Positions 1 through 6,335 of a stretch of DNA of 64,000 nt are shown here, piece after piece (position 1 is the stretch's first letter; every line of letters begins with the position of its first letter). The DNA is from Burkholderiales bacterium (GTDB taxonomy: Bacteria; Pseudomonadota; Gammaproteobacteria; Burkholderiales; SG8-41), in contig JAIETP010000008.1 of assembly GCA_019744975.1 (NCBI GenBank), forward strand, positions 1 to 64,000, in the 5' to 3' direction. The notes under the pieces were generated by a model. It was not told where the DNA came from. It ran no database searches and saw only the letters and a list, made by a program, of their open reading frames with translations. A program made the position numbers and the translations under genes.

Positions 1-47
1 TTCAGAACACCAAGAATCTGGCTGTCGGTAAATCGCGATTTCTTCAA
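1..47 (-). CDS. IS3-family transposase OrfA, N-terminal piece (partial)
   Basis: This is the extreme N-terminus of a minus-strand gene cut by the window edge. The visible peptide, (M)KKSRFTDSQILGVL, is the classic beginning of IS3-family OrfA proteins, which carry a helix-turn-helix that binds the IS ends. Translation would start at a TTG at 47-45, with the ribosome-binding site GAGGAGG about 7 bases upstream. Only about 15 codons are visible, so the integrity of the element cannot be judged. Confidence 0.6.
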   Translation of the reverse strand, partial: MKKSRFTDSQILGVL

Positions 48-110
48 GGGAACCTCCTCGGGGTAGATTACGAGAAAATTCCACTTCTGGCTGATACTGA
101 TTTACGGGGG
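1..110 (-). mobile_element. Left-truncated IS3-type insertion sequence end
   Basis: The first ~50 bases, read on the minus strand, are the start of an IS3-family orfA preceded by a strong GAGGAGG ribosome-binding site, so the element runs off the left edge of the window. The outer boundary is not resolved. I place it before the ATG at 118, because the stretch at 60-110 looks like the leader and terminal repeat zone of such an element. I could not identify a target-site duplication, since the other end is outside the window. Confidence 0.55.
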
Positions 111-117
111 GATTACC

Positions 118-474
118 ATGGCATTTGATGTTGAAGATGTCAAATCAATAGTGAAATACAAGCAAACACTAACGGCTGTAGATCGCGACCTTGACCGCGC
201 TATTGGTGATAAGGAAGACAGGAGCCTGTCTCTCAGTGTCGGACTATCGGATATTTCACTTGCGGGAAAAGTCCTGAATGTTGATAACGTGCTCAAGAAT
301 TTCGGAGTGCGCGCGATCTTGGGGAGGCATGTTTTTGCGCCACAAGGGGTCGTGGCATTGAATAAATTACTTCGCATGTTCGACCACGAGAAATCGGGCT
401 TGGGCATTCAGGTGCTTGATTATTTTCGCATTCTGTCCGCAGGGGAGTCAGCAATACCGAAATCAAAGAAATAA
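118..474 (+). CDS. Hypothetical protein, 118 aa
   Basis: The ATG at 118 follows a purine-rich GGGGGGA at about 105-111. The product is soluble-looking, with a charged N-terminal half (many D/K/R around residues 5-40) and a lysine-rich tail (PKSKK). It has no signal peptide, membrane segment or motif that I recognise. It sits directly downstream of an IS3 end and upstream of a truncated hipA fragment, so it may itself be a gene whose promoter or N-terminus was altered by the insertion. Function unknown. Confidence 0.5.
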   Translation: MAFDVEDVKSIVKYKQTLTAVDRDLDRAIGDKEDRSLSLSVGLSDISLAGKVLNVDNVLKNFGVRAILGRHVFAPQGVVALNKLLRMFDHEKSGLGIQVLDYFRILSAGESAIPKSKK

Positions 475-593
475 TCCGGTTATGATAACGACGTAGACAT
501 TGCGGTGCATTTTGATGTGGACCTACCGCATTAGACCACGCATGGATGTCTATACCATCTTCCGTTTGCCGGTGCTGCTGGAATGTAGGGCAC

Positions 594-902
594 TTACCCC
601 ACCGCAAACTCCATCCGATGCACCCCGCCGATCTGCTCCCGCCGCACCTCATCCACACCTGCAGCCTCGGCACACGCCGGCCAGTCTTCCACCGCAGTAC
701 GCACTTCATCAAGGATCACAGCAGCCCGCCCGCGTTTCATCTGCGCGAACTTTGCGCAGGCTTCAAAATCCGCCAGCGTAAATCCGTCGCGTTTGCCGTT
801 CATCGTCATCTGGTGCGTGGCAGTCCACAGGCCGGCGGGGTTGTAGCTGTAGGTCATGTCGAATGCCGGCGCCAGTGACCAGCGGCCCTGCGGGTCCATC
901 AC
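594..902 (-). pseudogene. Truncated HipA C-terminal fragment
   Basis: This 102-residue minus-strand reading frame matches the last ~100 residues of the intact HipA at 2294-3598, starting at MDPQGRWSLAPAFDM. It keeps the metal-binding SLAPAFD segment but lacks the N-terminal domain, the glycine-rich loop and the catalytic D-x-H-x-K-N block. DNA similarity to 2309-2606 ends abruptly near 900, which points to segmental duplication or recombination rather than gradual decay. No ribosome-binding site or HipB partner is adjacent. It is almost certainly a non-functional remnant. Confidence 0.8.
612..900. repeat. Direct repeat of the hipA 3' end (second copy 2309-2606)
   Basis: About 290 bases here are clearly similar, by eye well over 80% identical, to 2309-2606 inside the intact hipA and in the same orientation. 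The two copies bracket the Panacea toxin-antitoxin pair at 1180-2166. The break in similarity is sharp at ~900 and ~2606. Confidence 0.8.
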
Positions 903-1112
903 AGCGGTAAAGGAATGGCGATCAAAATTTTCCTTCGTAGTGCGATGCTAGGCGACTTGCTTTCTGAAGCATTGGGCTCAATTTAGGTGGTACTCTTCGC
1001 GCTATCGGGATGGCATTAGCGTAGCGGGTCTGAAAGCTTTTCAACCACGGAATTTATTTAAACGATTGATTTTTAAGTTAAATATTGCTCTAATGGCAAT
1101 CGTAGGATGTAA

Positions 1113-1128
1113 CTGTATATAATTACAG
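1113..1128 (+). promoter_or_regulatory. SOS (LexA) box overlapping a -10 element
   Basis: The sequence is CTGT-ATATAATT-ACAG, a full CTGT-N8-ACAG palindrome of the enterobacterial/betaproteobacterial LexA type, and the flanking bases also fit the consensus. A perfect TATAAT lies inside at 1118-1123. The site is 52 bases upstream of the Panacea gene start at 1180, which suggests that the toxin-antitoxin pair is induced by DNA damage. Confidence 0.75.
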
Positions 1129-1179
1129 TATATGCGACTCCAGTCTTATGAAATTACTCAGGACGACGGAGGACATCAC

Positions 1180-1761
1180 ATGATCAAGAATCTCTTCAAT
1201 GAAAAGAAAGCGGCGCAGGCGGCTGCTTTCTTCCTTTTCCAGGCCGGGCAGCCGATGTCAGTGTTGAAACTGACAAAGCTGCTGTACCTCGCTGAGCGCC
1301 GTTCGTTCGAATTGCATGGCTCGCCGATGATCGGTGATCGGCTGGTGTCGATGCAGCATGGTCCAGTGTTGTCGGCAACGTACGACCACATGAATGGCGC
1401 GTTGGAGTCTGTCGAAGGTGGATGGGAATCCTGGATCGCGGATCGCGCGGGGCATGATCTGGATTTGCGTGATCGGCCCGCATTGAAAAATCCGGCTGAC
1501 TTGCTGGAACTCAGCGATGCCGACGCGGCAGTTCTTTCCGAGGTGTGGGGGCAATTTGGCCGGATGACGGGCTGGGAACTGAGGAACTGGACGCACAGCA
1601 ACTGTCCGGAGTGGAAAGACCCGGAAGGCTCAATGATTCCGATGAGGCTTGAGGAGTTGTTTGCTGCGCTGAAATACTCTCCCGAGCAAACGCGCGAAGC
1701 ATTGGAGCGCCTTGAGAGCGAAAGTGCGGTTACCGCTGCTTTCGACTCCATCAAAAAGTGA
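1180..1761 (+). CDS. Panacea-domain (DUF4065, SocA-like) antitoxin
   Basis: This protein of 193 residues carries the Panacea (DUF4065) domain from about residue 10 to 150. The hallmark KLLYLAERRSFELHG segment is followed by the MQHGPV motif at about residues 55-60. Panacea proteins such as Caulobacter SocA neutralise a neighbouring toxin, in SocA's case by acting as a protease adaptor. I chose ATG 1180 over an in-frame ATG at 1132 because GGAGG at 1167-1171 is well spaced from it, and because 1132 lies almost on the SOS box. The toxin candidate begins 9 bases downstream of the stop. Regulation by LexA is inferred from the box at 1113. Confidence 0.8.
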   Translation: MIKNLFNEKKAAQAAAFFLFQAGQPMSVLKLTKLLYLAERRSFELHGSPMIGDRLVSMQHGPVLSATYDHMNGALESVEGGWESWIADRAGHDLDLRDRPALKNPADLLELSDADAAVLSEVWGQFGRMTGWELRNWTHSNCPEWKDPEGSMIPMRLEELFAALKYSPEQTREALERLESESAVTAAFDSIKK

Positions 1762-1770
1762 CAGTGCGTG

Positions 1771-2166
1771 ATGCAGGGATGGCAGCTGTGTGCTGGCGCA
1801 ACCCTGCTGATGCCATCGGGAAATCAGGGAAATCATCTCCACGTTGCGCTGAATGACCCTTGTCCATTTGAGAATTACGGATCCCATGCGTCAGTCATTC
1901 TCGTTAATCTGAGTTCGATCCGCGACGGTCTGCCCTACGATACAACCTGCGTGCTTGCCGCTGGTGCACACCCTTTCATCAAGCGCGACAGTTTTGTTTT
2001 TTACAGGAATGCGCGTATTGAACAGGCAAGCCACGTTGTGAAACTGGTCGAGCGCGGGGTATTCAGTGCGCATCAGCCGGTATCCGCTGAGGTGTTGCAG
2101 GTTGTGAAGGCTGGGCTGTATCAATCGCCATTCACCAAGCGCGAATTCAAGCAATTCAGGTTTTGA
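1771..2166 (+). CDS. Probable toxin partner of the Panacea antitoxin (PemK-like fold suspected)
   Basis: This protein of about 131 residues immediately follows the Panacea gene. The segment LHVALNDP and the strand-rich pattern through residue 90 resemble a family of small SH3-like, PemK/MazF-related hypothetical proteins, and the C-terminus ends in a basic TKREFKQFRF tail. Panacea genes are typically paired with a toxin of variable fold, so toxicity is inferred from context. GTG 1768 and ATG 1771 are both possible starts. A catalytic residue cannot be named from the sequence alone. Confidence 0.55.
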   Translation: MQGWQLCAGATLLMPSGNQGNHLHVALNDPCPFENYGSHASVILVNLSSIRDGLPYDTTCVLAAGAHPFIKRDSFVFYRNARIEQASHVVKLVERGVFSAHQPVSAEVLQVVKAGLYQSPFTKREFKQFRF

Positions 2167-2210
2167 TAATTCGCCGATAGCGAATTGCGGGCTATTGGGT
2201 GATTGCTGGC

Positions 2211-2290
2211 AATCGATCAACAGGGCGCGACTGCGTCGCGCATGACCAAGGCGGACCGGCGAGTTGTTACTCGCCCTACAAGGTCTTGCG
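2211..2290. repeat. Dispersed hairpin repeat R, copy 1
   Basis: This is the first of four related copies (also 4128-4204, 6721-6815, 8962-9048). Each has the inverted repeat GGCGCGACTGCGTCGCGC, then a conserved GGCGGACCGGC, then a second hairpin made of a CGGGTT/ACCCGCC-type arm pair, followed by CCTACGG or a variant. This copy abuts the 3' end of hipA. Confidence 0.75.
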
Positions 2291-2293
2291 GGC

Positions 2294-3598
2294 TCAGCTC
2301 GTCGTAAACGACAACCGATGCGCCTTGCGGATCTGTTCTTGCCGTACTTTATCCACGAGTGCAGTCTCCGCACATTCCGGCCAAGCCTCCACCGCAGCCC
2401 GCACTTCATCAAGGATGACAGCAGCACGACCGCGTTTCATCTGTGCCGCTTTTGCGCAGGCCTCAAAATCCGCGAGGGTGAAGCCGTCGCGTTTGCCGTT
2501 CATCGTCATCTGGTGCGTGGCCGTCCACAGGCCGGCGGGGTTGTAGCTGTAGGTCATGTCGAACGCCGGCGCCAGTGACCAGCGGCCCTGCGGGTCCATC
2601 AGGAAGGCGATGTTCTTGACGTGGTCGTCCTGGTTGCGCGCGACGATGTTGAACGCCATGCGCCTGAATTGTTCTTCCACGGCGGCCATCGGCAGCCCGA
2701 GCTGCCGTATGGTCATCAGCGCCTGTTCATAGGCATAGGCGCCGGCCTGGTTGAAATCGAAGTGCTGCAGGGCGCAGAGTGACTGCATGTGTATTTTTTC
2801 GCCGCCGGGCAGGCGGTCGAAACGCCGCGCCATGAAATGCCGGCGACCGTTTTCTTGGAGCAGGCGGCATTCGTTCATGCTGATGCCGGCTTTGCGCGCC
2901 ATCAGGTAATAGGCATATTCAATGGCGCCGTAGCCTTGTGGATCTTCCAGCTCTTTATCTTTGTTGCCACTGACGCCGTCGAATTTGAGCAGCCAGTATT
3001 CAAAATCCGCGTCAGCGCTGACTTGCCCGGAGCGCACTTCGTTGGTGTTGCGGTTCCAGGCGATCACCGCCTTGGCGCGCGCACCACCCGCAGAGGTGCC
3101 CACGATCAGGATGTCGCGCAGTGCTTTCTCCCGCGCAGCACCGGCAAAACTCGCCTTGAGGTCGTCGCGGTGGGTGAGTACGTCAGAGGCGAGTTGCACC
3201 AGGGTATCGATCTCGATCTTCGCGGCCTTGCGCGGCCGCGGCCCCAGCACCGGCGCGAATTCCAGCGCGCCCATGCCGCGCGTGCCGGTGTAACACAGGC
3301 GTTCGACGGCATTGAAGCTCGCGGCGCTGCGGCCCTGGGTCGCGAGCCAGGCATCGATCAGGGCGTTGCCGAAGCGGTCGGGGAGTGAGTCGGCGAGGAG
3401 GCCCGGCAGTCCGTGGAAGGTATTGCGCGGCAGCGCGGGGAATTCGTAGACCTGATCGCTGAGCGGCATCACCAGCGGCGAGATTTCGATGCCGCTGGCG
3501 GCAAAGGCGGGGTCGTATTGAAAGGCGGCAAGGTCGCGGCCGGCCTCGATAGCCACCGCACCAATGGTGCGCCCCCACATGCGGACTTCTGCAATCAC
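2294..3598 (-). CDS. hipA: HipA-family serine/threonine kinase toxin
   Basis: This 434-residue protein is full length for the HipA family, whose members phosphorylate aminoacyl-tRNA synthetases or other targets and induce dormancy. The HipA N-terminal domain covers about residues 5-110, and the kinase core follows. It has a glycine-rich loop GTSAGGARAK (167-176), the catalytic NQDDHVKN block (322-329, Asp324) and the metal ligand in LAPAFD (Asp347), so it appears active. The start is GTG at 3598, overlapping the stop of hipB in a GTGA junction, which implies translational coupling. The last third is duplicated as a fragment at 594-902. Confidence 0.9.
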   Translation of the reverse strand: MIAEVRMWGRTIGAVAIEAGRDLAAFQYDPAFAASGIEISPLVMPLSDQVYEFPALPRNTFHGLPGLLADSLPDRFGNALIDAWLATQGRSAASFNAVERLCYTGTRGMGALEFAPVLGPRPRKAAKIEIDTLVQLASDVLTHRDDLKASFAGAAREKALRDILIVGTSAGGARAKAVIAWNRNTNEVRSGQVSADADFEYWLLKFDGVSGNKDKELEDPQGYGAIEYAYYLMARKAGISMNECRLLQENGRRHFMARRFDRLPGGEKIHMQSLCALQHFDFNQAGAYAYEQALMTIRQLGLPMAAVEEQFRRMAFNIVARNQDDHVKNIAFLMDPQGRWSLAPAFDMTYSYNPAGLWTATHQMTMNGKRDGFTLADFEACAKAAQMKRGRAAVILDEVRAAVEAWPECAETALVDKVRQEQIRKAHRLSFTTS

Positions 3599-3948
3599 GC
3601 GGGTTTACCCCAGCGCCATTGGCCGGCGGGCTGCGCGCTGCTCTTGCGGCCCGTGGCGCGCTTGCGTTGCCGGCTTTGCAGCTTGAGTTGCGCGATGGGG
3701 CTGATGGCTTGTGCGGGGAGCAGCAGATCGAAGCGCTCCGCCAGGCCCAGCGCCCGGCACACGCGTATGAATCCCGAGAGCTGCGTTGCGGCCTGCCCGA
3801 GTTCCAGCCGCTGCAGCGTGCGCAGTCCAAGCCCGGCCTGTTCGGCGAGTTGTTCCTGGGTCAGGTTTTTGGCGAGGCGCAGTTGCGCCAGGCGCTCGCC
3901 GATCAAGTTGAGCAGGGCGGTGTCGGTCAGAGTGTTGTCCATGGGCAT
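3595..3948 (-). CDS. hipB: HipB-type HTH antitoxin and autorepressor
   Basis: This protein of 117 residues has an XRE/Cro-type helix-turn-helix at about residues 14-70, with the signature RLAKNLTQEQLAEQAGLGLR. The basic C-terminal tail is rich in K/R/Q and may contact HipA or DNA. It is encoded first in a two-gene operon with hipA and overlaps it by four bases. Four regularly spaced palindromes upstream (3950-4081) are probably its operators, the first lying only two bases before the start codon. ATG 3948 is used here; a second in-frame ATG lies two codons on. Confidence 0.85.
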   Translation of the reverse strand: MPMDNTLTDTALLNLIGERLAQLRLAKNLTQEQLAEQAGLGLRTLQRLELGQAATQLSGFIRVCRALGLAERFDLLLPAQAISPIAQLKLQSRQRKRATGRKSSAQPAGQWRWGKPA

Positions 3949-3949
3949 T

Positions 3950-4081
3950 GCGCCTCTAGTGGCGTATTGAAGATAGATTTCAGTTTAACACGTCATTAAA
4001 GGCGTTTAAATTATTATTTTATAAAGCGTCGGTTGTGGCGTAAATAAGCGGTATTTTCATTTAATACGTCTTATATGGCGT
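3950..4081. promoter_or_regulatory. Four phased operator-like palindromes upstream of hipBA
   Basis: Four sites fit RCGYC-N6-GGCGT. They lie at 3950-3965 (GCGCC-TCTAGT-GGCGT), 3990-4005 (ACGTC-ATTAAA-GGCGT), 4026-4041 (GCGTC-GGTTGT-GGCGT) and 4066-4081 (ACGTC-TTATAT-GGCGT). Start-to-start spacing is 40, 36 and 40 bases in a very AT-rich background. E. coli hipBA is likewise controlled by four HipB operators, though of a different sequence, so these are proposed HipB sites. Confidence 0.7.
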
Positions 4082-4127
4082 ATTAATATAACTATTTGTT
4101 TTAATTGAATATTTTTCGGCGAGTCGG

Positions 4128-4204
4128 GCAATCGATAAGCAAGGCGCGACTGCGTCGCGCATGACAACGGCGGACCGGCGGGTTGGCACCCGCCCTACGG
4201 TTTC
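4128..4204. repeat. Dispersed hairpin repeat R, copy 2
   Basis: This copy is close to copies 1 and 4: the same hairpin GGCGCGACTGCGTCGCGC, then CGGACCGGCGGGTT paired with ACCCGCC. A further short hairpin, GGCGGGAGAATCCCGCC, follows at about 4221-4237 before the 3' end of the PemK-like gene. Confidence 0.75.
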
Positions 4205-4259
4205 TGTGTATGGGATGTAGGGCGGGAGAATCCCGCCGTTTACCGCGGCTGCAGTTTGC

Positions 4260-4682
4260 TCAGCGCTTTTTCGCTGCGCGGGCTGCGGCTGCGGCACGAC
4301 GCATCAGGCTCGGATGCAGTAGCCCCAGTTTCGGGGTCTGGCCGTGAGGTGCACCGGGTGCTACTGCAAACCATTGATCGTTGAAATCGATTTCAAACGT
4401 GTCGCCGAGGTTGAATTTGGTCGGGTAGCTCAGGCCTGCAGCGGTGAACGCGGCGTCATCGATAGGGGTGATGGCGAATTCTCCAGCATAGAGCTGATCC
4501 GTTTTCTGGCTGGTGGCATAACACACCTCGACGACAGGGTACCCAGCATGCTCGCCCACACGCAGGACGAGGGCAGGGCGCGGTTTGGGACCGGGACCGG
4601 GCAGGCCCCGCTGCGGGAACCTGCACCACACGATGTCGCCGGCGCGCGGGGCGGCAAACCAGCGCAGCGCCGGTGGCGCCAT
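4260..4682 (-). CDS. PemK/MazF-like toxin of a type II TA module
   Basis: This protein of 140 residues looks like a PemK-type SH3-barrel protein. The N-terminal AGDIVWCRFPQ segment and the PRPALVLRVG strand (about residues 34-43) match the G-D-(I/V)-V...RP-(A/V)-(L/V)-V pattern of PemK/MazF endoribonucleases. The C-terminus is an alanine/lysine-rich helix. Its start overlaps the stop of the upstream gene in an ATGA junction, which is typical of an antitoxin-toxin pair. RNA cleavage is inferred from the family. The sequence is longer than classical MazF (about 110 residues). Confidence 0.65.
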   Translation of the reverse strand: MAPPALRWFAAPRAGDIVWCRFPQRGLPGPGPKPRPALVLRVGEHAGYPVVEVCYATSQKTDQLYAGEFAITPIDDAAFTAAGLSYPTKFNLGDTFEIDFNDQWFAVAPGAPHGQTPKLGLLHPSLMRRAAAAARAAKKR

Positions 4683-5029
4683 CAGAACAGACTTTCTTTG
4701 ACGGTCATTCGCCCCGAGGGCTGCAATTCGTGGATGGCTTCTTTTTGCTCCGCTGTGAGCGGGCCGGCGTCGGCTTCATAACGCGGCAGGTTCTGCCGTG
4801 CGAAATGGGCGAGGGCGGCGTGGATGACCTGGGTTTCGGTTAGTCCCAGTGTTTTGGCGAGCTGGCTCGCGGTCTTGCGGGTGACGCCGTACGGGGTGTC
4901 GGCATCGCGGTAGCGCAACAGGATGCCTTCGGTGGCCGCTGTTTTCCCCCCCAAGAGGACTTGCTTCGCAGCGCCACCCAAGGTGACTTTCTTCGGGGCG
5001 CGCCGGGATGTGCTTTGTTTGGCGGACAT
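4682..5029 (-). CDS. Cognate antitoxin of the PemK-like toxin
   Basis: This protein of 115 residues has a basic, disordered-looking N-terminus (residues 1-30), then a helical segment TRKTASQLAKTLGLTETQVIHAAL-like (about 50-73; only part quoted here) that resembles a ribbon-helix-helix or HTH antitoxin core. An acidic C-terminal tail is suited to bind the toxin. It is translationally coupled to the PemK-like gene (ATGA). A palindrome at 5050-5066 lies 20 bases upstream of the start and is a likely autoregulatory site. I do not recognise the exact antitoxin family, so the role rests on context. Confidence 0.6.
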   Translation of the reverse strand: MSAKQSTSRRAPKKVTLGGAAKQVLLGGKTAATEGILLRYRDADTPYGVTRKTASQLAKTLGLTETQVIHAALAHFARQNLPRYEADAGPLTAEQKEAIHELQPSGRMTVKESLF

Positions 5030-5049
5030 GATGGTGTCTCCAAATGGTA

Positions 5050-5066
5050 GATATCATAATGATATC
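5050..5066. promoter_or_regulatory. Palindromic operator GATATCAT-A-ATGATATC
   Basis: This perfect 8+1+8 base inverted repeat lies about 20 bases upstream of the start of the antitoxin gene at 5029 on the minus strand. Its position fits autorepression of the antitoxin-toxin operon. Confidence 0.6.
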
Positions 5067-5111
5067 ACGCACGCAGACTGTAGGGCGGGAGACATCCCCG
5101 TTTACCGCGGG

Positions 5112-5687
5112 CTATTTGTACTTCCGCACCAAGCCCACCACCACACCATAGATCTCGGCATCTTCCTTCGGGCGGATCACCGGGTAGGCCTTGTTCTCCG
5201 GCTTGAGGACGAGGCGGCCTTTTTCACGGGCCAGGCGTTTCAACGTGAATTCGTTGTCGACGATGGCCACGACGATGTCGCCGGGCATGGCCGCCACGCG
5301 CTTTTCGACGACGACGCGGTCGCCCGGATGGATGCCGGCGTCGATCATCGAATCGCCTTTGACGGTGATCAGGATGGTGCGCGAGGGTTTGCCAACGAGG
5401 TATTCATCAATGCTCAAGCCGTCGGGCCGGGTGTCGGCGGCGGGGCTGGGCATTCCGGCGCGCACACTTTCGGCGAGCGTGCGCTCGAAGAAACGTTTGC
5501 CCGGCTTCAGGCGGCGGTCCGGTGCGCTGTCGAGAAAACCTTCGGCCTTCAGCCGCATCGCCATCTCCGCCACCGAGGCCTTGGAACTCAGGCCAACCAG
5601 CGCGCCGATCCCTGAGTAGGAGGGCAGCATGCGGTGGCGGGCGTAGTAGTCCTGCAGTTTTGCCAGATATTGAGTGTCGTCGGCCAT
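5112..5687 (-). CDS. LexA-like repressor with S24 autoprotease domain
   Basis: The 191 residues have the LexA layout. An N-terminal winged helix covers about 1-55, with LPSYSGIGALVGLSSKASVA in the recognition region. A linker contains the expected Ala77-Gly78 cleavage bond (VRAGMP). The S24 peptidase fold follows, with Ser113 in VKGDSM and Lys150 in FTLKRL. All residues for RecA-stimulated self-cleavage are therefore present. It is shorter than main LexA proteins (~200-220 residues) and lies in a TA island without imuAB or dnaE2 neighbours, so it is probably a second, accessory LexA. Its own promoter carries a GAAC-N4-GTTC palindrome rather than CTGT-N8-ACAG. Confidence 0.85.
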   Translation of the reverse strand: MADDTQYLAKLQDYYARHRMLPSYSGIGALVGLSSKASVAEMAMRLKAEGFLDSAPDRRLKPGKRFFERTLAESVRAGMPSPAADTRPDGLSIDEYLVGKPSRTILITVKGDSMIDAGIHPGDRVVVEKRVAAMPGDIVVAIVDNEFTLKRLAREKGRLVLKPENKAYPVIRPKEDAEIYGVVVGLVRKYK

Positions 5688-5698
5688 GGAGTTACGAT

Positions 5699-5716
5699 AC
5701 CGAACGATCGTTCGGT
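5699..5716. promoter_or_regulatory. 18-base perfect palindrome, probable operator of the LexA-like gene
   Basis: ACCGAACGATCGTTCGGT reads identically on both strands and starts 12 bases upstream of the ATG at 5687. Its core GAAC-N4-GTTC is the LexA box form known from Gram-positive bacteria, not the usual betaproteobacterial form. This suggests that the accessory LexA recognises its own distinct operator. Confidence 0.7.
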
Positions 5717-5749
5717 GGTCAATGTTGACCTCGGTGATAAGTAACTGCT

Positions 5750-5797
5750 GATTAGGTGATTAGGTGATTAGGTGATCGGTGATTGGTGATTCGGTGC
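5750..5797. repeat. GATTAGGT-type short tandem repeat
   Basis: Six units of 7-8 bases close to GATTAGGT run in tandem, the first three identical and the rest degenerate. Similar tracts occur at 14346-14390 and 36563-36632. Confidence 0.7.
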
Positions 5798-5840
5798 GGA
5801 AGGCGGGATGCGCGTTGCTTCTCCCGCCCTACGGGTTCTG

Positions 5841-5927
5841 ACTTGAGGTCACAAATTGTGACTTCAAGTTTATAAGCTATTGATTTAATTATTAAAAATT
5901 ATAACTGGTCGCAATTTGCGACCGGTT
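5841..5927. promoter_or_regulatory. Two related palindromic operators upstream of the HigBA-like pair
   Basis: Two long inverted repeats are centred 60 bases apart. The first, 5841-5869, has 14-base arms with one mismatch and the core GTCACAA-A-TTGTGAC. The second, 5903-5927, has 12-base arms with one mismatch and the core GTCGCAA-T-TTGCGAC. Both fit GTCRCAA-W-TTGYGAC. A possible -10 (TATAAT, about 5956-5961) lies just before the toxin start. They are likely operators for the downstream HTH antitoxin. Confidence 0.7.
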
Positions 5928-5963
5928 CGCCGCATATCCAGATATACCTAATACGGTATAATC

Positions 5964-6335
5964 ATGACCAAGAAACCGGCAGTGCTGGAAAGACCTTTGC
6001 ATTGGGTGGGCTCGGCAAAAAAGGATTTGCTGGAATTTCCGGCGCTGGTAATTGATCGGCTCGGATATGGGCTGGGCGTGGTGCAGGCAGGCGGTATGCC
6101 GCCTGCCGCCAAGGCCTGGAAAGGCGAGGGGCCGGGCGTGTTTGAGTTGGTTGAGGATTGGCGGGGTGATACCTGGCGCGTGGTGTTTGTGGTGCGCTTC
6201 GAAAAGGCGATTTATGTGTTGCATTGTTTTCAGAAAAAATCACCTTCCGGGATGCGTACGGCGCAGCAGGATGTCGGATTGATTCACGAGCGCCTGAAAA
6301 CGGCGCGTGCAGATTATGAGGTGCGTTATGGCTAA
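5964..6335 (+). CDS. HigB/RelE-like toxin (Gp49 family)
   Basis: This protein of 123 residues resembles the phage-derived Gp49-like/HigB branch of the RelE superfamily, ribosome-dependent or free mRNA interferases. Supporting features are the N-terminal WVGSAKKDLLEFP segment, the central DTWRVVFVVRFEKAIYVLH strand pair, and the FQKKSPSGMRTA segment (about residues 89-100) that carries the basic residues used in catalysis. The gene precedes its antitoxin, the reverse order typical of higBA. It overlaps the downstream gene by eight bases. Two palindromic operators lie upstream. Confidence 0.8.
   Translation: MTKKPAVLERPLHWVGSAKKDLLEFPALVIDRLGYGLGVVQAGGMPPAAKAWKGEGPGVFELVEDWRGDTWRVVFVVRFEKAIYVLHCFQKKSPSGMRTAQQDVGLIHERLKTARADYEVRYG

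Noticed and set aside
1132..1179. Earlier ATG for the Panacea gene at 1132
   Set aside because: It nearly touches the SOS box and -10 element and has no ribosome-binding site, while ATG 1180 has GGAGG at the right distance.
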